In this document: positions 46,787 to 56,232 of the stretch, one piece after another | Numbering within the stretch: position 1 is the stretch's first letter | Layout of the letters: every line of letters starts with the position of its first letter | DNA from: Bacteroidaceae bacterium | GTDB lineage: Bacteria; Bacteroidota; Bacteroidia; Bacteroidales; Bacteroidaceae | Reading direction: 5' to 3' | DNA length: 64,000 bases | Assembly: GCA_024398615.1 (NCBI GenBank) | Contig: JAKSIU010000007.1 | Location: forward strand, 22,449-86,448 | Translations under genes and position numbers: made by a program | Notes under the pieces: generated by a model | Told to the model about the DNA's origin: nothing | Seen by the model: the letters and a program-made list of their open reading frames with translations, nothing else | Database searches by the model: none

Positions 46787-48100
46787 TTACTTCTGACGGA
46801 TGAAGATATTTATCGGAGTACCCGAGAAATCCCATTTCTCACGAATCTTGTTCTCAAGGAAACGCTTGTAGGGATCCTTCACGTACTGGGGCAGATTCGC
46901 AAAGAACACGAACGACGGGATTGACGGTCCCTGCAGCTGCATGCAGTACTTTATCTTGATGTACTTGCCCTTGGTCGATGGTGGCGGATACGCCTCGATA
47001 AGCGGCAGCATCTCAGCATTCAGCTTGCCGGTCGAGACACGGAAAGTCTTGTGCTGATAAGTTTCCTTTGCACATTCAAGAACCTTGAGAATGCGCTGTT
47101 TTTCAGTAGCCGATGTGAAAATGATGGGGAAATCGACAAAAGGAGCCAGGCGTGAACGTATGGCCTCCGTGTAGTTGCGCATTACCTGAGCGCTGCGGTC
47201 TTCAATAAGGTCCCATTTGTTGACTACAACCACAAGTCCCTTCTGGTTCTTGATGACCAGAGACACGATGTTCATGTCCTGACTTTCAATGCCGCGTGTG
47301 GCATCGAGCATAAGAATGCAGACATCGCTGTTTTCAATGGCGCGGATTGAACGCATCACACTGTAGAACTCCAGGTCCTCTTCAACTTTGCTCTTCTTAC
47401 GTATTCCCGCCGTGTCAACAAGGTAGAAATCAAAACCGAACTTGTTATATCTGGTATAAACCGAATCACGGGTCGTTCCGGCAATGTCAGTCACAATATT
47501 GCGGTCTTCGCCGATGAAAGCATTCACAATGGAGCTCTTTCCCACATTAGGACGGCCCACCACAGCGAAACGGGGAATGTCATCCTCGCTTTCAACGCTT
47601 TCATCCTGAGGCAGTCTGGAGACTATCAGGTCCAGAAGATCGCCGGTGCCGCTTCCGTTCGCAGCAGAAATGCTGACAGGATCGCCAAGACCCAGAGAAT
47701 AGAACTCTGCAGCGGCATACTGGAGGTCAAACGTATCCATCTTGTTGGTCACAAGAATGACCGGACGGCTTGAACGGCGCAGAATGTCTGCCACCTGATC
47801 GTCAAGGTCTGTCAACCCGTTCTTTATATCTACAAGGAATAGAATAAGATCGGCCTCTTCAATGGCAACAGTCACCTGTTTGCGTATCTCCTCTTCAAAG
47901 ACATCGTCCGAATTGACTACCCATCCGCCTGTATCCACTACTGAAAATACACGGTTTCCCCATTCGCACTTGCCGTACTGACGGTCACGGGTTGTACCGG
48001 CCTCGTCATCGACTATTGCCTGACGGGTCTGAGTAAGGCGGTTGAAAAGGGTCGACTTGCCTACATTGGGACGACCCACTATTGCTACCAGACTGCTCAT
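46787..48100 (-). CDS. der: Ribosome-associated GTPase Der (EngA)
   Basis: 437 aa with two tandem GTPase domains, each with a P-loop GRPNVGKS (near residues 8 and 182), DTGG/DTAG switch II and NKxD (NKMDTF, NKWDLI). A C-terminal KH-like domain contains [18 protein letters not shown]. It is needed for 50S subunit maturation. It follows era by 23 nt. Confidence 0.98.
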   Translation of the reverse strand: MSSLVAIVGRPNVGKSTLFNRLTQTRQAIVDDEAGTTRDRQYGKCEWGNRVFSVVDTGGWVVNSDDVFEEEIRKQVTVAIEEADLILFLVDIKNGLTDLDDQVADILRRSSRPVILVTNKMDTFDLQYAAAEFYSLGLGDPVSISAANGSGTGDLLDLIVSRLPQDESVESEDDIPRFAVVGRPNVGKSSIVNAFIGEDRNIVTDIAGTTRDSVYTRYNKFGFDFYLVDTAGIRKKSKVEEDLEFYSVMRSIRAIENSDVCILMLDATRGIESQDMNIVSLVIKNQKGLVVVVNKWDLIEDRSAQVMRNYTEAIRSRLAPFVDFPIIFTSATEKQRILKVLECAKETYQHKTFRVSTGKLNAEMLPLIEAYPPPSTKGKYIKIKYCMQLQGPSIPSFVFFANLPQYVKDPYKRFLENKIREKWDFSGTPINIFIRQK

Positions 48101-48123
48101 TGTGCTTAAACGGTTTTAGTTCA

Positions 48124-49005
48124 TTAATCCTGTTCGTATCCGAAATTCCGGAGTTCGCGGTCAGAACTGCGCCAGTCCTTATCGACCTTCACGAACAGTT
48201 CCATGAAAATCTTCTTTCCGAAGAACTTCTCAAGGTCAGTGCGTGCTTCTACAGCGACTCTCTTGAGCGCCTGCCCTTCATGACCTATCAGGATACCCTT
48301 CTGAGACTCTCTCTCAACGTATATGACACAATTGATGAGGATCCGACTGCGGTTTTCCTTGAACTGCTCCACCGCCACTTCAACAGAATATGGAATCTCC
48401 TTGTCGTAATGGAGAAGGATCTTCTCCCTGACAATCTCCGAAACGAAGAATCTCGCAGGCTTGTCTGTAAGCTGATCCTTGTCAAAGTACGGAGGACAGT
48501 CGGGCAACAGCTCGTTCACCCTCTTCAGTATGGCATTCACACCGAACTGATTGGCTGCCGATATGGGTATGATTTCGGCCTGCGGCAACTGTTCGTGCCA
48601 CTGCTGGACCAGTTTCTCAAGTGCCGGCTGGTCAGTCAGGTCTATCTTGTTGATGATGAGAAGTACCGGAACCTTAATTTTACGGACCTTATCCAGAAAA
48701 TCCTGATTCTTGTCAGCCTTCTCTATGACATCGGTCATGTAAAGCAGCACATCGGCATCGACCAGAGCCGATTCGGAGAATGCCAGCATTGACTCCTGAA
48801 GCTTGTAGTTGGGTTTCAGCACACCCGGGGTGTCTGAAAACACAATCTGGGAATCTTCAGTATTTACAATACCCATTATCCTGTGACGCGTGGTCTGGGC
48901 TTTGAATGTGGCAATGGAAATGTGCTCCCCAACCAGAAGGTTCATCAGAGTTGACTTGCCTACGTTAGGGTTTCCTACAATGTTAACGAATCCGGCCTTG
49001 TGCAT
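48124..49005 (-). CDS. era: GTPase Era
   Basis: 293 aa. G1 is GNPNVGKS, G3 SDTPG and G4 NKID. A C-terminal KH domain holds the IGHEGQALKRVAVEARTDLE segment that binds the 3' end of 16S rRNA. Era is a checkpoint in 30S maturation. Upstream is rpmF, separated by a strong terminator, so era begins a new transcript with der. A fabH gene that often sits between rpmF and era in Bacteroidales is absent. Confidence 0.98.
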   Translation of the reverse strand: MHKAGFVNIVGNPNVGKSTLMNLLVGEHISIATFKAQTTRHRIMGIVNTEDSQIVFSDTPGVLKPNYKLQESMLAFSESALVDADVLLYMTDVIEKADKNQDFLDKVRKIKVPVLLIINKIDLTDQPALEKLVQQWHEQLPQAEIIPISAANQFGVNAILKRVNELLPDCPPYFDKDQLTDKPARFFVSEIVREKILLHYDKEIPYSVEVAVEQFKENRSRILINCVIYVERESQKGILIGHEGQALKRVAVEARTDLEKFFGKKIFMELFVKVDKDWRSSDRELRNFGYEQD

Positions 49006-49035
49006 TTGAAATCAGTTCTCGAAAGGAAAAGGGTC

Positions 49036-49068
49036 AAAAAAAACGCATCGTTGATTGCCGATGCGTTT
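49036..49068 (-). terminator. Terminator between rpmF and era
   Basis: A perfect 10-bp stem (AAACGCATCG with CGATGCGTTT) around an 8-nt loop, then a run of eight Ts on the minus strand. It sits 15 nt past the rpmF stop and 31 nt before the era start. Confidence 0.88.
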
Positions 49069-49083
49069 TTCCGTAGGTTCTTA

Positions 49084-49272
49084 TTATTCAGCGGCTTCCT
49101 GCTTCACTACTGCAAGCTTGCCTCTGTAATAACCGCATTCAGCGCATACTGTGTGATAAACATGCCATGCTCCACAATTCGGGCAGATTGCAAGTGTCGG
49201 GGCAATTGCCTTATCGTGGGTCCTTCTTTTCGCAGTTCTGGTTTTTGACTGCCTTCTTTTAGGATGTGCCAT
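49084..49272 (-). CDS. rpmF: 50S ribosomal protein L32
   Basis: 62 aa. N-terminal AHPKRRQSKTRTAKRRTHDK is the L32 signature. The four-Cys zinc pair CPNC...CAEC is intact, so this is the zinc-binding C+ form. It lies 12 nt downstream of the yceD-like gene, the classic yceD-rpmF pair, and ends at a terminator. An upstream in-frame start would add only residues that do not belong to the family. Confidence 0.98.
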   Translation of the reverse strand: MAHPKRRQSKTRTAKRRTHDKAIAPTLAICPNCGAWHVYHTVCAECGYYRGKLAVVKQEAAE

Positions 49273-49284
49273 TTTGTTTTGTTT

Positions 49285-49821
49285 TTAATCGTTATCGTTT
49301 TCAATTATATTATTCAATTCATCCCAGCGAGGATCAGTTCCCGACGGTTCCGAACCGTCCTCCGGATCGTTTCCGACCGAGAACTCCTCATATTTGTCCA
49401 TCATTCCCTTGTTGCATTTTCCGGGAGCATGAACATGCTTGATTGGAATTGCCAGAGCAATGAACTCATATATGTACCAGGCCACATTGACAAAACCCTG
49501 CGATTCGGGAACAATCACGACATCGCCGTCATCGCCGAAATCTTCGCCCAGTCTTACTTTGAGTTCGCCGGTATTCTCAATAGGCAAAGTCATGTCATCG
49601 AGACAGCGGTCACAGGTCACTATGACATTACCGGCAACCTGGAATTCCAGTTTGAAAGCCCCTGTCAGACGGGTCACGGTAAGATTCACGTCAACAGAAC
49701 CCTTCTGGACTTCATCGCCGTCAACAATGGCAAAGAACTCCTGATCAACTGTCCACTGATAGCTGGCCTGCTGGTCTTTCAGGTCCTTCAGTTCAACGTT
49801 ATATTTATCCAGTCTGCCCAT
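49285..49821 (-). CDS. yceD: DUF177 / YceD family protein
   Basis: 178 aa from ATG 49821. Family traits: a beta-rich N-terminal half and the VTCDRCLDDMTLPIE segment with the conserved CxRC. The acidic C-terminus is typical. YceD is linked to 23S rRNA accumulation in plants and E. coli and is nearly always found before rpmF. The promoter box lies just upstream. Confidence 0.9.
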   Translation of the reverse strand: MGRLDKYNVELKDLKDQQASYQWTVDQEFFAIVDGDEVQKGSVDVNLTVTRLTGAFKLEFQVAGNVIVTCDRCLDDMTLPIENTGELKVRLGEDFGDDGDVVIVPESQGFVNVAWYIYEFIALAIPIKHVHAPGKCNKGMMDKYEEFSVGNDPEDGSEPSGTDPRWDELNNIIENDND

Positions 49822-49841
49822 CAAACAATTTTTTCGGGGCA

Positions 49842-49849
49842 CAAAGATA
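49842..49849 (-). promoter_or_regulatory. -7 box (TATCTTTG) for yceD-rpmF
   Basis: Perfect TAnnTTTG on the minus strand, 20 nt before the yceD ATG; no clear -33. Confidence 0.5.
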
Positions 49850-49922
49850 GGTAATTATTTTTCAGTATTGAAACTTTTGACGACTCTTTTTTATTTCACG
49901 ATATCAGACAGACATAACGGCA

Positions 49923-51080
49923 TCATTTGAGAAGCGGGATTTCAATACGAAAAGTCGTACCGCGTCCCAATTCGGAATTGAGGACATAGATGCGACCCTT
50001 GTGGTATTCGCACACAATGCGGTGCGCAAGTGACAGGCCGAGTCCCCATCCTCTTTTCTTGGTGGTGAATCCCGGATCGAACACGCTTTTCCATGAGCCT
50101 TTTGCTATTCCCTTGCCCGTATCAGCCACATCAATGATGACCGAATCCTTTGCCTGGGAGAGACCGATGGTAAGAGTTCCCTTTCCGTCCATGGCATCGA
50201 CGGCATTCTTGCACAGATTCTCGATTACCCAGCCGAACAGAGACTGATTCACATTGGCAAGCACCGGTTCAGGCGGATACGAACAGACATAACGGACCGT
50301 TTTCGGCGTTCTGTGACTGGTATATTCCAGAACCGTCTGAAGCAGCGAGCACATGTCAACCGGCTCCGGTTCCGGCATTGAGCCTATCTTCGAGAAACGG
50401 TCCGCCACCATCTGAAGCCTGTCCACATCCTTCTCCATTTCAGATATGAGCGAATCGTCATACTTGTCCTTGAGCAGTTCAGTCCATGCCATAAGAGACG
50501 AAATGGGAGTGCCCAGCTGGTGTGCCGTCTCCTTTGAAAGACCCACCCACACACGGTTCTGCTCCGTCTTCTTGAAACTCAGCAGGGCAAAGATGGCCAG
50601 CAGCACGAACAGCACGACAACGCCAATCTGAATGAACGGATAAACGGTAAGGCGATTCAGAAGCAGGGATTCGTCAAAGCACACCTCATTATAATTGTCC
50701 GGATCATCCTCATCAAACCATATCTTGATTGAATTTCCCTGAGCCCTCATCCGTTCAAGACTCCGGGCCAGGCATGCGGCAGTATCGGCCTTACCTATTT
50801 CTATATTGATGAAGTTCAGCACATTGTCGTCCTGATCAACCACAATTACCGGAATGGTCTTGTTTCCGGATATCACAGACAGGACAAGACTGAGATCCGT
50901 GTTCTCATCGGCCGCATTGAAACTGTGGTATGCCTGAGCGAACAGTTCCATCTTGGCACGTTCTTCACGGGACAGGTCCTTGACCAGAGCCTGAGAAACG
51001 AACAGAGACAGCAACGCAATCACGACTGCCATCACTATCAGGATTGTCCTGACCTTCTTGAATTCCCAGAATTTTGCCAT
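49923..51080 (-). CDS. Sensor histidine kinase (no adjacent response regulator)
   Basis: 385 aa from ATG 51080 (MAKFWEFKKVRTILIVMAVV). Two membrane segments (residues about 12-30 and 148-168) bracket a periplasmic domain of about 115 residues of unknown ligand. The H-box is KETAHQLGTPISSL with the phospho-accepting His. N-box WVIENLCKNAVDAM, G1 DVADTGKGI and G2 GWGLGLSL are intact, so the kinase should be active. The nearest genes are TatD and the DUF177 family, so its partner is elsewhere. Confidence 0.9.
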   Translation of the reverse strand: MAKFWEFKKVRTILIVMAVVIALLSLFVSQALVKDLSREERAKMELFAQAYHSFNAADENTDLSLVLSVISGNKTIPVIVVDQDDNVLNFINIEIGKADTAACLARSLERMRAQGNSIKIWFDEDDPDNYNEVCFDESLLLNRLTVYPFIQIGVVVLFVLLAIFALLSFKKTEQNRVWVGLSKETAHQLGTPISSLMAWTELLKDKYDDSLISEMEKDVDRLQMVADRFSKIGSMPEPEPVDMCSLLQTVLEYTSHRTPKTVRYVCSYPPEPVLANVNQSLFGWVIENLCKNAVDAMDGKGTLTIGLSQAKDSVIIDVADTGKGIAKGSWKSVFDPGFTTKKRGWGLGLSLAHRIVCEYHKGRIYVLNSELGRGTTFRIEIPLLK

Positions 51081-51132
51081 AGTGTGATAATAACGCCGAA
51101 TGACACACAATATTGTACAGCCATCCCATTGT

Positions 51133-51924
51133 TCAAAGATTGAACAGGTGTCTGGCGTTGGCTGTAGTAATCTCTGAAAGCTCTTCAAGGCCGATACCCC
51201 ATACATTGGCCAGGAACTGCGCCGTCAGAGCCAGATATGACGGTTCGTTGCGTTGTCCGCGATGCGGCACAGGCGGCAGGTACGGGCAGTCTGTCTCAAG
51301 TACGACCCGATTTCTTGGAACATCAGCCAGTGCTTCCGGTAAAGGGGACTTCCTGTATGTAAGCACGCCGCCAATTCCCAGCATGAATTCTCCATGCTCC
51401 AGAAGCTGCATTGCCTGCTGCGCATTTCCGGAAAAGCAGTGGAACACCCCCTTGAGCCCAGTGTTCAGGTAAGGCTCCATCACACTGACCATCACGTCAT
51501 GAGCGTCGCGGCAGTGGACTGACACCGGCAGATCATATTCCAAAGCCCATTCCAGTTGGGTGCGGAACGCCTCAATCTGATCGTCAAGACGGCTCCGGTC
51601 CCAATGCAGGTCAATTCCTATCTCGCCCACGGCAACGAAACTCCGCCTGCCGGCACGGTCCTGGTCAAGCATCGATTTCAGCACATCAAGCTGGGCATGA
51701 AAATCCTGTGACAGATCTTCAGGATGCAGTCCTATCATTGGTCGGGTACAGTCCGGCCAACGATTGCATACGTCAATTATGGATGCAGGGCTTTCAGTAT
51801 TGACTGATGGCAACAGCATCAGTCCGACTCCACTTTCCCTGGCACGCGCGACAACCTGATCCAGATCTTCGCTGAATTCAGGTTCATTTATATGACAATG
51901 GGTGTCAATGAAAAACGGATTCAT
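51133..51924 (-). CDS. TatD-family metal-dependent deoxyribonuclease/hydrolase
   Basis: 263 aa. Metal-binding motifs of the amidohydrolase TIM barrel: DTHCHINEPEF at the N-terminus, VGEIGIDLHWDR, PVSVHCRDAH, KGVFHCFSGN and LETDCPYLPP. TatD proteins are 3'-5' exonucleases or nucleotidyl hydrolases; the exact substrate is not known here. The start overlaps the previous unknown gene by 4 nt (ATGA). Confidence 0.93.
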   Translation of the reverse strand: MNPFFIDTHCHINEPEFSEDLDQVVARARESGVGLMLLPSVNTESPASIIDVCNRWPDCTRPMIGLHPEDLSQDFHAQLDVLKSMLDQDRAGRRSFVAVGEIGIDLHWDRSRLDDQIEAFRTQLEWALEYDLPVSVHCRDAHDVMVSVMEPYLNTGLKGVFHCFSGNAQQAMQLLEHGEFMLGIGGVLTYRKSPLPEALADVPRNRVVLETDCPYLPPVPHRGQRNEPSYLALTAQFLANVWGIGLEELSEITTANARHLFNL

Positions 51925-52631
51925 TCCGCAGTCTTCTTCTTTTCTCCCGGACGGTAGTAATAGATTATCCCGTACTTACGGCAGGCCTCCAGTTTCTTTT
52001 CTCCCTGAAGATCCTTGAAATACTCTTCAATGGCGTTCCATGCCTCCAGAATTATGGCATCGGTTTCAGGGCGCAGTACAGCGACGGCGGCAAGTTTCAG
52101 ATCGGTCTCATGACGCAGACTCTGCTGCTGCTCATACATGGAATGAAAAAGATCGTAGTGAACGTTGACCTTGGCAATGGTAGGATTGAAAATCGGCATA
52201 CCACCCTTCTGTGTCCGTGCACGTTCACCCTCAATAGCCGCTTTGCAGCAGTTGATGACCTGGGAATCGGTAAGCAGATCCGGCAGTTCGGCACTATGTT
52301 CCGGAAGTCCGTACAGCAGTCTGTCAGCTTCCTTGATTTCTCCGCGTTTCACACACAGATTCAGGACAATCAGAAAATGCGAGACATACATCCTGGCATT
52401 ATGAAGCTTGTTCTGATATGCCGGCGACTTTGAAAAACCGTTAAGTTTGCTGTTGCTCTGACAATAGAGATCCGATGCAGCCTTGAACTGTCTGAGCTGG
52501 CGGTCCGCCCGGTTGAAGAGTTCCGGTGACAGGACAGGCACATACAGATCATTGTTCCTTATGGCATCAATGACAGTCGAAAGCGAACGGATTCTTGCCT
52601 GGTCTGTATTTGGAAGTCTTCTATATGGCAT
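51921..52631 (-). CDS. Conserved hypothetical protein
   Basis: 236 aa, mostly helical, no signal peptide or membrane segment. It contains repeated Lys/Arg-rich stretches and no motif that I recognise. It lies 15 nt downstream of the prenyl synthase gene and overlaps tatD by 4 nt. The C-terminus (GIIYYYRPGEKKKTAE) is basic. Cytoplasmic location is inferred. Confidence 0.75.
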   Translation of the reverse strand: MPYRRLPNTDQARIRSLSTVIDAIRNNDLYVPVLSPELFNRADRQLRQFKAASDLYCQSNSKLNGFSKSPAYQNKLHNARMYVSHFLIVLNLCVKRGEIKEADRLLYGLPEHSAELPDLLTDSQVINCCKAAIEGERARTQKGGMPIFNPTIAKVNVHYDLFHSMYEQQQSLRHETDLKLAAVAVLRPETDAIILEAWNAIEEYFKDLQGEKKLEACRKYGIIYYYRPGEKKKTAE

Positions 52632-52646
52632 TTTACGACAACGGTT

Positions 52647-53627
52647 TTAAAGTTTGCGTTTCATAAGTCTGCCTGCATATGAAACCAGTTCAGTCTTTCT
52701 TTCATCAGGCAACTCAAGAGAATCGAGTTGCCTCATGGCACTGTCAAAGTACGAATCTATCAGTTTCTGTGAAAGGTCTCCAACCCCCAGCTCGTTGTAA
52801 AGGGCCGTTACGGCTTCAATCTTTGCCTTGGAGTCAGGTCCGGAATAAGCGGCCCAGCGGTCAAAATCCGCCAACTGACGGCTATTGGCCATATTACGCG
52901 CTGTAATGTACAGCCAGGTCTTCTTGTTGCAGAGTATATCCCCGCCTATGTTCTTGCCAAAGACAGCCGGATCACCATAGACGTCAAGATAATCATCCTG
53001 AAGCTGGAAAGCCAGTCCAATCTTTTCGCCGAACCCATAAAGAAGCGAAGCATCCGCCTTCCCGGCACCACCAATGACAGCACCCATCTGCAGCACAGTG
53101 GCAGGAAGAACCGATGTCTTGAGGCGGATCATTTCAATGTACTCTTCCTGCGTGACATCATCCCTGCTCTCGAAATCCATATCATACTGCTGACCCTCCA
53201 TTATCTCCGTAAAACAGCGGGTAGCCAGTCCAAGTATCTCCGGTTTGGATGCACTGCAGGTTTCAAGAAGCTGGGAATAGGCCAGGACAAGCATTTCATC
53301 GCCCGAAAGAATAGCCGTATTGTCATTCCATTTACAGTGGACCGTCGGATTTCCCCTACGCATGGTCGCCTTGTCCATGAGATCATCGTGCAGCAGAGTG
53401 AAATTGTGGAATATCTCCATTCCGGCGGCAACCGGCAGCACTGCATCAAGACTTGAATCCGGCGAGAAGACATCATGGGCAAGCATCATGAGAACAGGCC
53501 TCATTCTCTTGCCGGGAAGAGACAACACGTACTCGATGGGAGCATAAAGATTCATGGGCTGGCGTGAATAGTCCAGTCCATGCAGATAACGCTCGAATAT
53601 GTCCGATAAATCCCTGACAGTTCTCAT
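52647..53627 (-). CDS. Polyprenyl (isoprenyl) diphosphate synthase
   Basis: 326 aa from ATG 53627. The two Asp-rich motifs are HDDLMDKA (first) and QDDYLDVYGD (second), and an RGKRMRP-like block appears as LPGKRMRP. The family condenses isopentenyl diphosphate on allylic diphosphates. The chain length (farnesyl, geranylgeranyl or octaprenyl) cannot be set from the sequence. ispF and ispH of the MEP pathway are also in the window but not adjacent. Confidence 0.93.
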   Translation of the reverse strand: MRTVRDLSDIFERYLHGLDYSRQPMNLYAPIEYVLSLPGKRMRPVLMMLAHDVFSPDSSLDAVLPVAAGMEIFHNFTLLHDDLMDKATMRRGNPTVHCKWNDNTAILSGDEMLVLAYSQLLETCSASKPEILGLATRCFTEIMEGQQYDMDFESRDDVTQEEYIEMIRLKTSVLPATVLQMGAVIGGAGKADASLLYGFGEKIGLAFQLQDDYLDVYGDPAVFGKNIGGDILCNKKTWLYITARNMANSRQLADFDRWAAYSGPDSKAKIEAVTALYNELGVGDLSQKLIDSYFDSAMRQLDSLELPDERKTELVSYAGRLMKRKL

Positions 53628-53643
53628 ACCGAGAATGATATTC

Positions 53644-53672
53644 AAAAAAAAGGGACCTTGTCTGAAGGCCCC
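53644..53672 (-). terminator. Terminator after tonB
   Basis: Minus strand: GGGGCCTT/AAGGTCCC stem (one G-U), loop CAGAC, then eight Ts, 8 nt past the tonB stop. Confidence 0.82.
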
Positions 53673-53680
53673 TTGATTTA

Positions 53681-54370
53681 TCAGTTAAGTCTGAAGTTGA
53701 CAGGCACCGTATACTTTACGCGTACGGGTTTTCCACGCTGTGAACCCGGCTTCCACTTAGGCATGCCTGAGATAACGCGGAGAGCTTCCTTGTCAAGTGA
53801 CGGATTGACGTTCTTCACAACCTCTGCGTCAACGATTGAACCGTCCTTGTTAACGATGAAGCTTACCAGAACACGACCCTGGATGTTGTTCTCGCGGCAG
53901 ATTGCCGGATACTTGATATTCTTCTTGAGGTATTCCAGAAGTGCGGCGGTACCACCCGGGAACTCAGGCATATCCTCAACGACCATGAACGGCGTATCAT
54001 CAATTTCAGGTTCCTCCTCAACGACAACTTCGTCAAGAGCGGACACGTCAATGAACTCAACCTGGTCATCGACTGATGCCAGAACGTCTTCCTCGATTTC
54101 AGCATCATCCTGAACGATTTCAATGATTTCTGCCTTGGTCACCGATGCTGGTGGTGGCGGAACTGTCTTCTTTTCAGGAAGGGTGATAGGAATGATTTCC
54201 TCATCAAGGGTAACATCCCTGACTGCGTAGATTTCAGAATTGTCCTCCTTTTCTCTTTGAGTCCATTCCAATGCTACGAACATTACAGCAAAAGCGAGCA
54301 CGAATCCCATAAGAAGAGAGGTTGACTTTCCTCTTTCAAGATCGGCACTTGGAGACTTTTTGATTTCCAT
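53681..54370 (-). CDS. TonB energy transducer
   Basis: 229 aa from ATG 54370. A single N-terminal membrane segment (STSLLMGFVLAFAVMFVALE) is followed by a Pro/Glu-rich linker that is short and acidic rather than the long Pro-Lys type. The C-terminal TonB domain contains YPAICRENNIQGRVLVSFIV and the NPSLDKEALRVISGMPKWKP region. It transmits proton-motive force to outer-membrane receptors. No exbB or exbD adjoins it. Confidence 0.9.
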   Translation of the reverse strand: MEIKKSPSADLERGKSTSLLMGFVLAFAVMFVALEWTQREKEDNSEIYAVRDVTLDEEIIPITLPEKKTVPPPPASVTKAEIIEIVQDDAEIEEDVLASVDDQVEFIDVSALDEVVVEEEPEIDDTPFMVVEDMPEFPGGTAALLEYLKKNIKYPAICRENNIQGRVLVSFIVNKDGSIVDAEVVKNVNPSLDKEALRVISGMPKWKPGSQRGKPVRVKYTVPVNFRLN

Positions 54371-54409
54371 ATGATATGTTTTTTGTTTTTCCGACAATAT
54401 CGTACGAGG

Positions 54410-54417
54410 CAAAAGTA
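54410..54417 (-). promoter_or_regulatory. -7 box (TACTTTTG) for tonB
   Basis: Matches TAnnTTTG on the minus strand, 39 nt before the tonB ATG. A TTTG lies 24 nt upstream, longer than the usual gap. Confidence 0.45.
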
Positions 54418-54511
54418 ACACTTTTTTCTTTCAATGCTCCACAAAGGTGTGAATTTGTGATTTTTTAGTACATGATTTTTCCATATTAAGGATTTGACGG
54501 CAGAAAACCAT

Positions 54512-54519
54512 TACATTTG
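54512..54519 (+). promoter_or_regulatory. porQ: -7 box (TACATTTG) for porQ
   Basis: Matches TAnnTTTG, 14 nt before the porQ ATG. TTTG at 54493-54496 leaves only a 15-nt gap, shorter than usual. The transcript would have a leader of under 10 nt. Confidence 0.45.
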
Positions 54520-54533
54520 TACACCTTTTAATA

Positions 54534-55526
54534 ATGAAGACACGTTTTAACATATTATTCGCAATATTGCTGTCAGCCCTGTCAGCCGCAACGGAAGTGC
54601 AGGCCCAGAGCACCGGAAGTTCCATGGCTTTTCTGGAATTGCCGGCATCGGCACGCGGAGCGGCACTGGGAGGAAACGCCGTCTCAGTGCAGGCACATGA
54701 TCCGGCGCAGTTCATCCAGAATCCGGCACTGCTTTCACGGGCCGACACATCAGTCATCGGACTCGGAGGCATGAGCTGGCTGGCAGGAACCGTTGTGGCC
54801 GGTGCACAATACTGCAACAGCCTTGGAGAACGTGCACGTTACGGTTTCAGCGCACGCTATGTGGATTACGGCAGTTCCCCTTTGACCATGCCCGACGCCA
54901 CACAGACCGGGACGTTCTCATCGAAAGACATGGCAGCAGGTGTAAGCTGCTCTTACGGTTTCACAGACCATCTTGACGGTGGCGTTACCGGTAATGTGAT
55001 ATGCTCGCACTACTACCAGATGACACAGGTTTCAGTCGGTGTCGATCTGGGACTTCTCTACACTGAAGAAACAAGGGGTCTCAGCATGGGAATTGCAGCC
55101 CGCAATCTGGGAGGTCAGGTCAAGGCATTCGAGAATGAATTCCAGAAACTGCCGTTCAATCTTTGTGCCGGAATAAGCTGGAAAATGGAGCATGCCCCCA
55201 TGCGGTTCACATTATCCATGGACCAGCTCACCCGTTGGGACAGGGATGATTTCCTGTTTGCAGATGACAGTCGGGCCGGATTCGGAGAAATGCTCAAACG
55301 CCATACAGCGATAGGAGCCGAACTGCTTTTGGGAGAATCATTCTACGTGGCTGCGGGATGCAATCTGCGCACACGTGCAGAGCTCTCCAGTCCCGGGAAC
55401 CGCTCTCTTACCGGATTCTCATTCGGCACAGGAGCCAGACTCAACCGTTTCAGCTTCGATGTTGCAATGGGCCGGTACCAGGTTTCAACATCATCAATAT
55501 TAATGAATTTCTCTTTCAGGATATGA
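54534..55526 (+). CDS. porQ: Type IX secretion protein PorQ
   Basis: 330 aa with a signal peptide ([20 protein letters not shown]). The mature N-terminus ([20 protein letters not shown]) is the PorV/PorQ head, and the rest is a predicted outer-membrane barrel with a terminal aromatic (NFSFRI). PorQ is a T9SS component of uncertain detailed role. It overlaps cmk by 4 nt. The order porQ-cmk-ispH is recalled for Porphyromonas and supports the identification. Confidence 0.92.
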   Translation: MKTRFNILFAILLSALSAATEVQAQSTGSSMAFLELPASARGAALGGNAVSVQAHDPAQFIQNPALLSRADTSVIGLGGMSWLAGTVVAGAQYCNSLGERARYGFSARYVDYGSSPLTMPDATQTGTFSSKDMAAGVSCSYGFTDHLDGGVTGNVICSHYYQMTQVSVGVDLGLLYTEETRGLSMGIAARNLGGQVKAFENEFQKLPFNLCAGISWKMEHAPMRFTLSMDQLTRWDRDDFLFADDSRAGFGEMLKRHTAIGAELLLGESFYVAAGCNLRTRAELSSPGNRSLTGFSFGTGARLNRFSFDVAMGRYQVSTSSILMNFSFRI

Positions 55527-56209
55527 AGAAAATCATCATAGCCATTGACGGCCATTCATCGTGCGGGAAAAGCACCATGGCCAAGGCACTTGCCAAAAAG
55601 ACCGGATACACGTATATTGACACCGGAGCCATGTACAGGGCCGTGACCCTTTTTGCCCTCAGGCATGGTCTGATTGCTGACGGTGAAATCAAAGCCGATG
55701 AACTTGAGCGCTTCCTGCCACAGGTTTCCATAGGATTCATGTATGACAGCGAAGGCATGCAGCACACTCTGCTTGACGGTGAGGATGTGGAGCGTGAGAT
55801 ACGCGGCATGGAGGTGTCGCAGAACGTCAGCCCCGTATCGGCTCTGCCGTTTGTGCGCGAGGCCATGGTCGCCCAACAGAGAATCATGGGACAGTCTGGA
55901 GCAATAGTCATGGATGGCCGTGACATCGGCACGACAGTATTTCCGAATGCAGAGCTCAAGATATTCGTGACGGCGCGTGACGATGTAAGGGCGCAGCGCC
56001 GCTATGACGAGATGGTCCAGAAAGGCGAGGATCCCGTCTTTGAGGATGTCCTGGAGAACGTCCGCCAGCGCGACTGGATTGATTCGCACCGCGAAGTGTC
56101 CCCTCTGCGTCAGGCCGACGATGCCATTGTACTGGACAACAGCGACATGACCATTCCCCAACAGGACGAATGGCTCATGAATCATTTCATCATGGCTACG
56201 GCTGAATAG
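55523..56209 (+). CDS. cmk: Cytidylate kinase
   Basis: 228 aa from ATG 55523, fixed by the 4-nt overlap with porQ. P-loop [12 protein letters not shown]-binding [11 protein letters not shown] and [20 protein letters not shown] are visible. It phosphorylates CMP and dCMP. The start chosen gives [18 protein letters not shown], the family N-terminus. Confidence 0.97.
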   Translation: MKKIIIAIDGHSSCGKSTMAKALAKKTGYTYIDTGAMYRAVTLFALRHGLIADGEIKADELERFLPQVSIGFMYDSEGMQHTLLDGEDVEREIRGMEVSQNVSPVSALPFVREAMVAQQRIMGQSGAIVMDGRDIGTTVFPNAELKIFVTARDDVRAQRRYDEMVQKGEDPVFEDVLENVRQRDWIDSHREVSPLRQADDAIVLDNSDMTIPQQDEWLMNHFIMATAE

Positions 56210-56232
56210 ACAGCATGCTTTATCATTCACCG

